In this document: positions 61,393 through 64,000 of the stretch, piece by piece
Position numbering within the stretch: the first letter of the stretch is position 1
Layout of the letters: every line of letters starts with the position of its first letter
Assembly (NCBI GenBank): GCA_963833675.1
Contig: CAWHYW010000034.1
Coordinates: 62,001 to 126,000, forward strand
Length of the DNA: 64,000 bases
Source of the DNA: DASQDN01 sp963833675
GTDB lineage: Bacteria > Acidobacteriota > Terriglobia > Bryobacterales > Bryobacteraceae
Direction of reading: 5' to 3'
Notes under the pieces: generated by a model
The model's input: only the letters and a program-made list of their open reading frames with translations
Database searches by the model: none
Told to the model about the DNA's origin: nothing
Translations under genes and position numbers: made by a program

Positions 61393-64000
61393 ATGTCGGG
61401 ATCGATCTTGGCACCACGAATTCGGCTCTCGCTTATATCGACCCCGCCGAAGCGGAAAACGCCGACTTTCCCCCAATTCACATCCTCGATATCCCGCAAC
61501 ACGTACGCAAGGATGCAGTCGAGACGCAGCGCACGCTTCCGTCGTTCCTGTTCCTCGGCGATGACCAGATATATATCGGCGTCTATGCGCGCGAGCAGGG
61601 CGCGCTGGTACCGACCAAAACTGTCCACTCCGCGAAATCCTGGCTCTCCAACCCGGACGTAGATCGAACAGCTAAGGTGTTGCCGTGGGATGCGCAGGAG
61701 GCTGGACGAGTCCTGTCGCCGGTGGAAGTTTCCGCCCGATATCTTCAGCACTTTCGTGAAACCTGGGAAACCAGAAAGGGCGATGCGCTAAACGCGCAAC
61801 ATGTAGTTCTGACCGTTCCCGCCTCCTTCGATGAAGAAGCGCGTGAGCTTACGGTTCAGGCCGCTGCAGAAGCGGGAATACAGAATCTAACTCTGATCGA
61901 AGAGCCGGCTGCCGCTTTCTATTCCTGGATTGCGAACCATCTTACTCAGTCGCAGAAAAGCTTATTCGATGGCCAGGTAGTGCTTGTTTGTGACGTAGGC
62001 GGTGGGACAAGCGATTTCACGCTTATCAAAGTCCAGCGAGAAGGTGACCGAGTCGAATTTACGCGGACCGCTGTTGGGAAGCACTTGCTGCTCGGAGGCG
62101 ACAATCTCGACCTCACGCTGACATGGCTTGTCGAAAGCAAACTCGGGACGACACTGTCACTGCGCCAGCGCAGCGCTCTCCGACGCCAGTGTGCGGCCGC
62201 TAAAGAAAAACTCCTGGCGGACCCGAAAGCGCAGAAGTTCGATATCACGGTTCTCGGCGCTGGAACGGGACTCATCGGCGGCACCCTGCGGACGGAGATC
62301 TTGCGCGAAGAAGTGCTGGAACTCGCGCTAGAAGGATTTCTTCCTTTCTGCGATCTTGACGACAAGCCGAAGGAAGAAAAGAGAAGTGTTTTCCGTGAAC
62401 TCGGATTGCCATATGTCTCCGATCCCGCCATCACACGGCACTTGGCCGCGTTTCTGAGCACTACGGACGCGCAGCCTGACGCCATTCTTTTTAACGGCGG
62501 CTTTTTTATTCCAGACATTCTGCGAAATCGTGTCGTAGATGTAATGGAGCGCTGGTACGGCAAACGACCCGCAGTCTTTGAAAATCGCGACTTGGATCTG
62601 GCTGTCGCCGTGGGCGCGGCGTATTACTCGTACGTGCGTTCCACAGGCGCAGGCCTGTTGGTTCGCGGCGGACTCCCGAGGGCTTATTACATCGGTATCG
62701 GATCATACGACGGCAAAATCCGGACCGTCTGTCTCGCGCCCCGCGGAAGCGAAGAAGGTTCAGTGCTGGAGGTCGACCGCGAAGACTTGCAGCTGGTTGC
62801 CAACAAAGCTGTCGCCTTCCGACTCTACAGTTCGCTCGTTCGTACAGAAGATAAGCTCGGGGAAGTAGTCGAATTCGATGCCGCCGATCCCGATCTACAC
62901 TTGCATGCTCCACTTCAAGCCGTGATTCGGTTCGGGAGAAAAGCGGAAGAACGCACGATCCCGGTCAAGCTCGGCGTTCGACTAACCGAAGTCGGAACTT
63001 TGGAAATCTGGGCCGATTCGCGAGTTAGCGAACATCGCTGGCGCCTTCAGTTCGAATTGCGCAAGTCCGTAAAGTCAGAAGAGCCCAGCCGGCCGGCCGC
63101 GGTCATTAGCGAAACTGCTATGAACTCCGCTCACGAGCTGATTGCGGCAACATTCGGGCCCGACCGATCCTTTCCGCCGGAAGAATTGCCGAGCAAGCTC
63201 GAGCAGACGCTCGCCCTCGGCCGTAACTCATGGCCGTTGCCCACAATCCGCCAGCTCGCGGACTGGATGTTGGAATCCTCTGAAGGACGCGGTCGAGGAG
63301 CGGCGCTCGAAGCGCGATGGCTGAATCTGTGCAGTTTTTGCCTGCGACCGGGTTTCGGCTATCCTGGCGATGACTTCCGCATCGATCAGGCCAGGCGCAT
63401 CTATGCTTCGGGATTGCGGTTCCCGAACAGCGTCGAATCCGAAATTCAATGGTGGATCATGTGGGGTCGTCTTGCGGGTGGCTTCAATCGTAATCAACAA
63501 ACCGACATCTTTCAGCGATTGTCCCAGACACTGCTACCCAAGCAAGGCAAGAAGACTCCACGAGTGAACACGAGCCTCCTCCGCGAAATGTGGCGCACTG
63601 CCGCAAGCCTGGAACTGCTTCCGATACAAACAAAAACGGACTTGGGTGAGAGCTTGGTGAAGCGCCTGAAGTCGGGCGAAGGAGTAGCCAGCGACCTCTG
63701 GTGCCTTGCCCGAATTGGGGCGCGTCAGCTCTTCTATGGTCCGATTAACCAGGTGATTCCACCGGTCACCGCATCCCGTTGGGTCGATGCGCTTCTTCGC
63801 GTTAAGAATTCTGAGGAGGCGCTTGCGTCGATTGCCCAGGTTACGGGCGACGTCGGTCGCGACCTTCCACCGGCGGCGGTTAATCTGGTCCGACGCGCCC
63901 TCGAAGCGACCAAGCCCGAACTGATTCCCGTCCTCGAAGGCGAAAAGCCGCGTGACCTTGGTTCGATGGGTCGCGTATTCGGCGAAGAACTGCCCACCGG
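61389..64000 (+). CDS. Hsp70-family protein, second of two, with DUF3731-like C terminus (cut by window end)
   Basis: An open frame from ATG 61389 to the window edge, at least 870 residues, overlapping the first Hsp70 gene's stop by four bases. Motifs: VGIDLGTTNSALAY, LIEEPAAAFYSWI, VCDVGGGTSDFTLI, ILFNGGFFIPD and AVGAAYY. After the ATPase and beta domains comes a helical region with LNLCSFCLRPGFGYPGDDFRID and WWIMWGRLAGGFNRNQQ, the DUF3731 feature of this branch. The two Hsp70 genes are clearly paralogous in their first 550 residues but differ in length. Probably a chaperone-like pair with DUF2760; clients are unknown. Confidence 0.88.
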   Translation, partial: MNVGIDLGTTNSALAYIDPAEAENADFPPIHILDIPQHVRKDAVETQRTLPSFLFLGDDQIYIGVYAREQGALVPTKTVHSAKSWLSNPDVDRTAKVLPWDAQEAGRVLSPVEVSARYLQHFRETWETRKGDALNAQHVVLTVPASFDEEARELTVQAAAEAGIQNLTLIEEPAAAFYSWIANHLTQSQKSLFDGQVVLVCDVGGGTSDFTLIKVQREGDRVEFTRTAVGKHLLLGGDNLDLTLTWLVESKLGTTLSLRQRSALRRQCAAAKEKLLADPKAQKFDITVLGAGTGLIGGTLRTEILREEVLELALEGFLPFCDLDDKPKEEKRSVFRELGLPYVSDPAITRHLAAFLSTTDAQPDAILFNGGFFIPDILRNRVVDVMERWYGKRPAVFENRDLDLAVAVGAAYYSYVRSTGAGLLVRGGLPRAYYIGIGSYDGKIRTVCLAPRGSEEGSVLEVDREDLQLVANKAVAFRLYSSLVRTEDKLGEVVEFDAADPDLHLHAPLQAVIRFGRKAEERTIPVKLGVRLTEVGTLEIWADSRVSEHRWRLQFELRKSVKSEEPSRPAAVISETAMNSAHELIAATFGPDRSFPPEELPSKLEQTLALGRNSWPLPTIRQLADWMLESSEGRGRGAALEARWLNLCSFCLRPGFGYPGDDFRIDQARRIYASGLRFPNSVESEIQWWIMWGRLAGGFNRNQQTDIFQRLSQTLLPKQGKKTPRVNTSLLREMWRTAASLELLPIQTKTDLGESLVKRLKSGEGVASDLWCLARIGARQLFYGPINQVIPPVTASRWVDALLRVKNSEEALASIAQVTGDVGRDLPPAAVNLVRRALEATKPELIPVLEGEKPRDLGSMGRVFGEELPT

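Noticed and set aside
1..64000. tRNA, rRNA, IS element or prophage genes
   Set aside because: No cloverleaf, rRNA block, transposase or integrase frame was seen in the gaps or the reading frames.

Overview
The window (about 57% G+C by eye, densely coded, no rRNA, tRNA, phage or IS) looks like a chromosome segment of an acidobacterium of the Bryobacterales/Solibacter type. The basis is indirect: a TIGR03437-type secreted protein (41175-42854), a TIGR02999-like ECF sigma factor beside a Ser/Thr kinase with TPRs, a PQQ dehydrogenase, creatininase/enolase-superfamily sugar-acid genes, several GTG/TTG starts and many small secreted proteins.

Layout. 1-4222 (minus): one apparent operon of ECF sigma factor, Ser/Thr kinase-TPR protein (heavily frameshifted), a protein with a glycine-rich decapeptide repeat, a papain-like cysteine protease and the start of a further gene. 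4382-10791: secreted proteins, an SDR, a DsbA-like thiol oxidoreductase, a glycine-zipper lipoprotein, a CehA/McbA-type PHP hydrolase and a PAP2 phosphatase. 10806-16711 (minus): PAS histidine kinase, then a three-gene operon (glucoamylase-fold protein, kinase-like protein, PQQ dehydrogenase). 16845-22823 (plus): ABC exporter plus a cyclic beta-1,2-glucan synthase-like protein without the usual GH94 end. 22830-27971 (minus): FHA-GAF-SpoIIE phosphatase, TadA, MEDS sensor protein, DUF1998-type helicase. 27990-30341: Gfo/Idh dehydrogenase, TonB-like protein, a small secreted protein. 30674-33292: FliA/WhiG-type sigma factor and SppA. 33368-37390 (minus): NarL-type two-component pair, ankyrin protein, degenerate receiver. 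37729-41126: NtrY/NtrX pair. 41175-46127: TIGR03437 protein, creatininase, enolase-superfamily enzyme, MFS transporter. 46186-47862: a JAB-like/TonB-like fusion. 47875-54504: a complete RND tripartite efflux operon with divergent TetR regulator and a visible palindromic operator. 54564-58991: Tat-exported oxidoreductase, small proteins, VIT/vWA protein. 59070-64000: DUF2760 protein and two tandem Hsp70-family proteins, the last running off the window.

A striking property is the number of genes broken by a single indel: besides the first 4 kb, ten genes have one frameshift each, and nine of these ten are net +1 base. This pattern fits insertion-biased sequence error better than gene decay, so I annotate those genes across the shift and give the place. 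The most unusual biology is the ECF/kinase/repeat/protease operon at the left end and the shortened glucan synthase beside an exporter.
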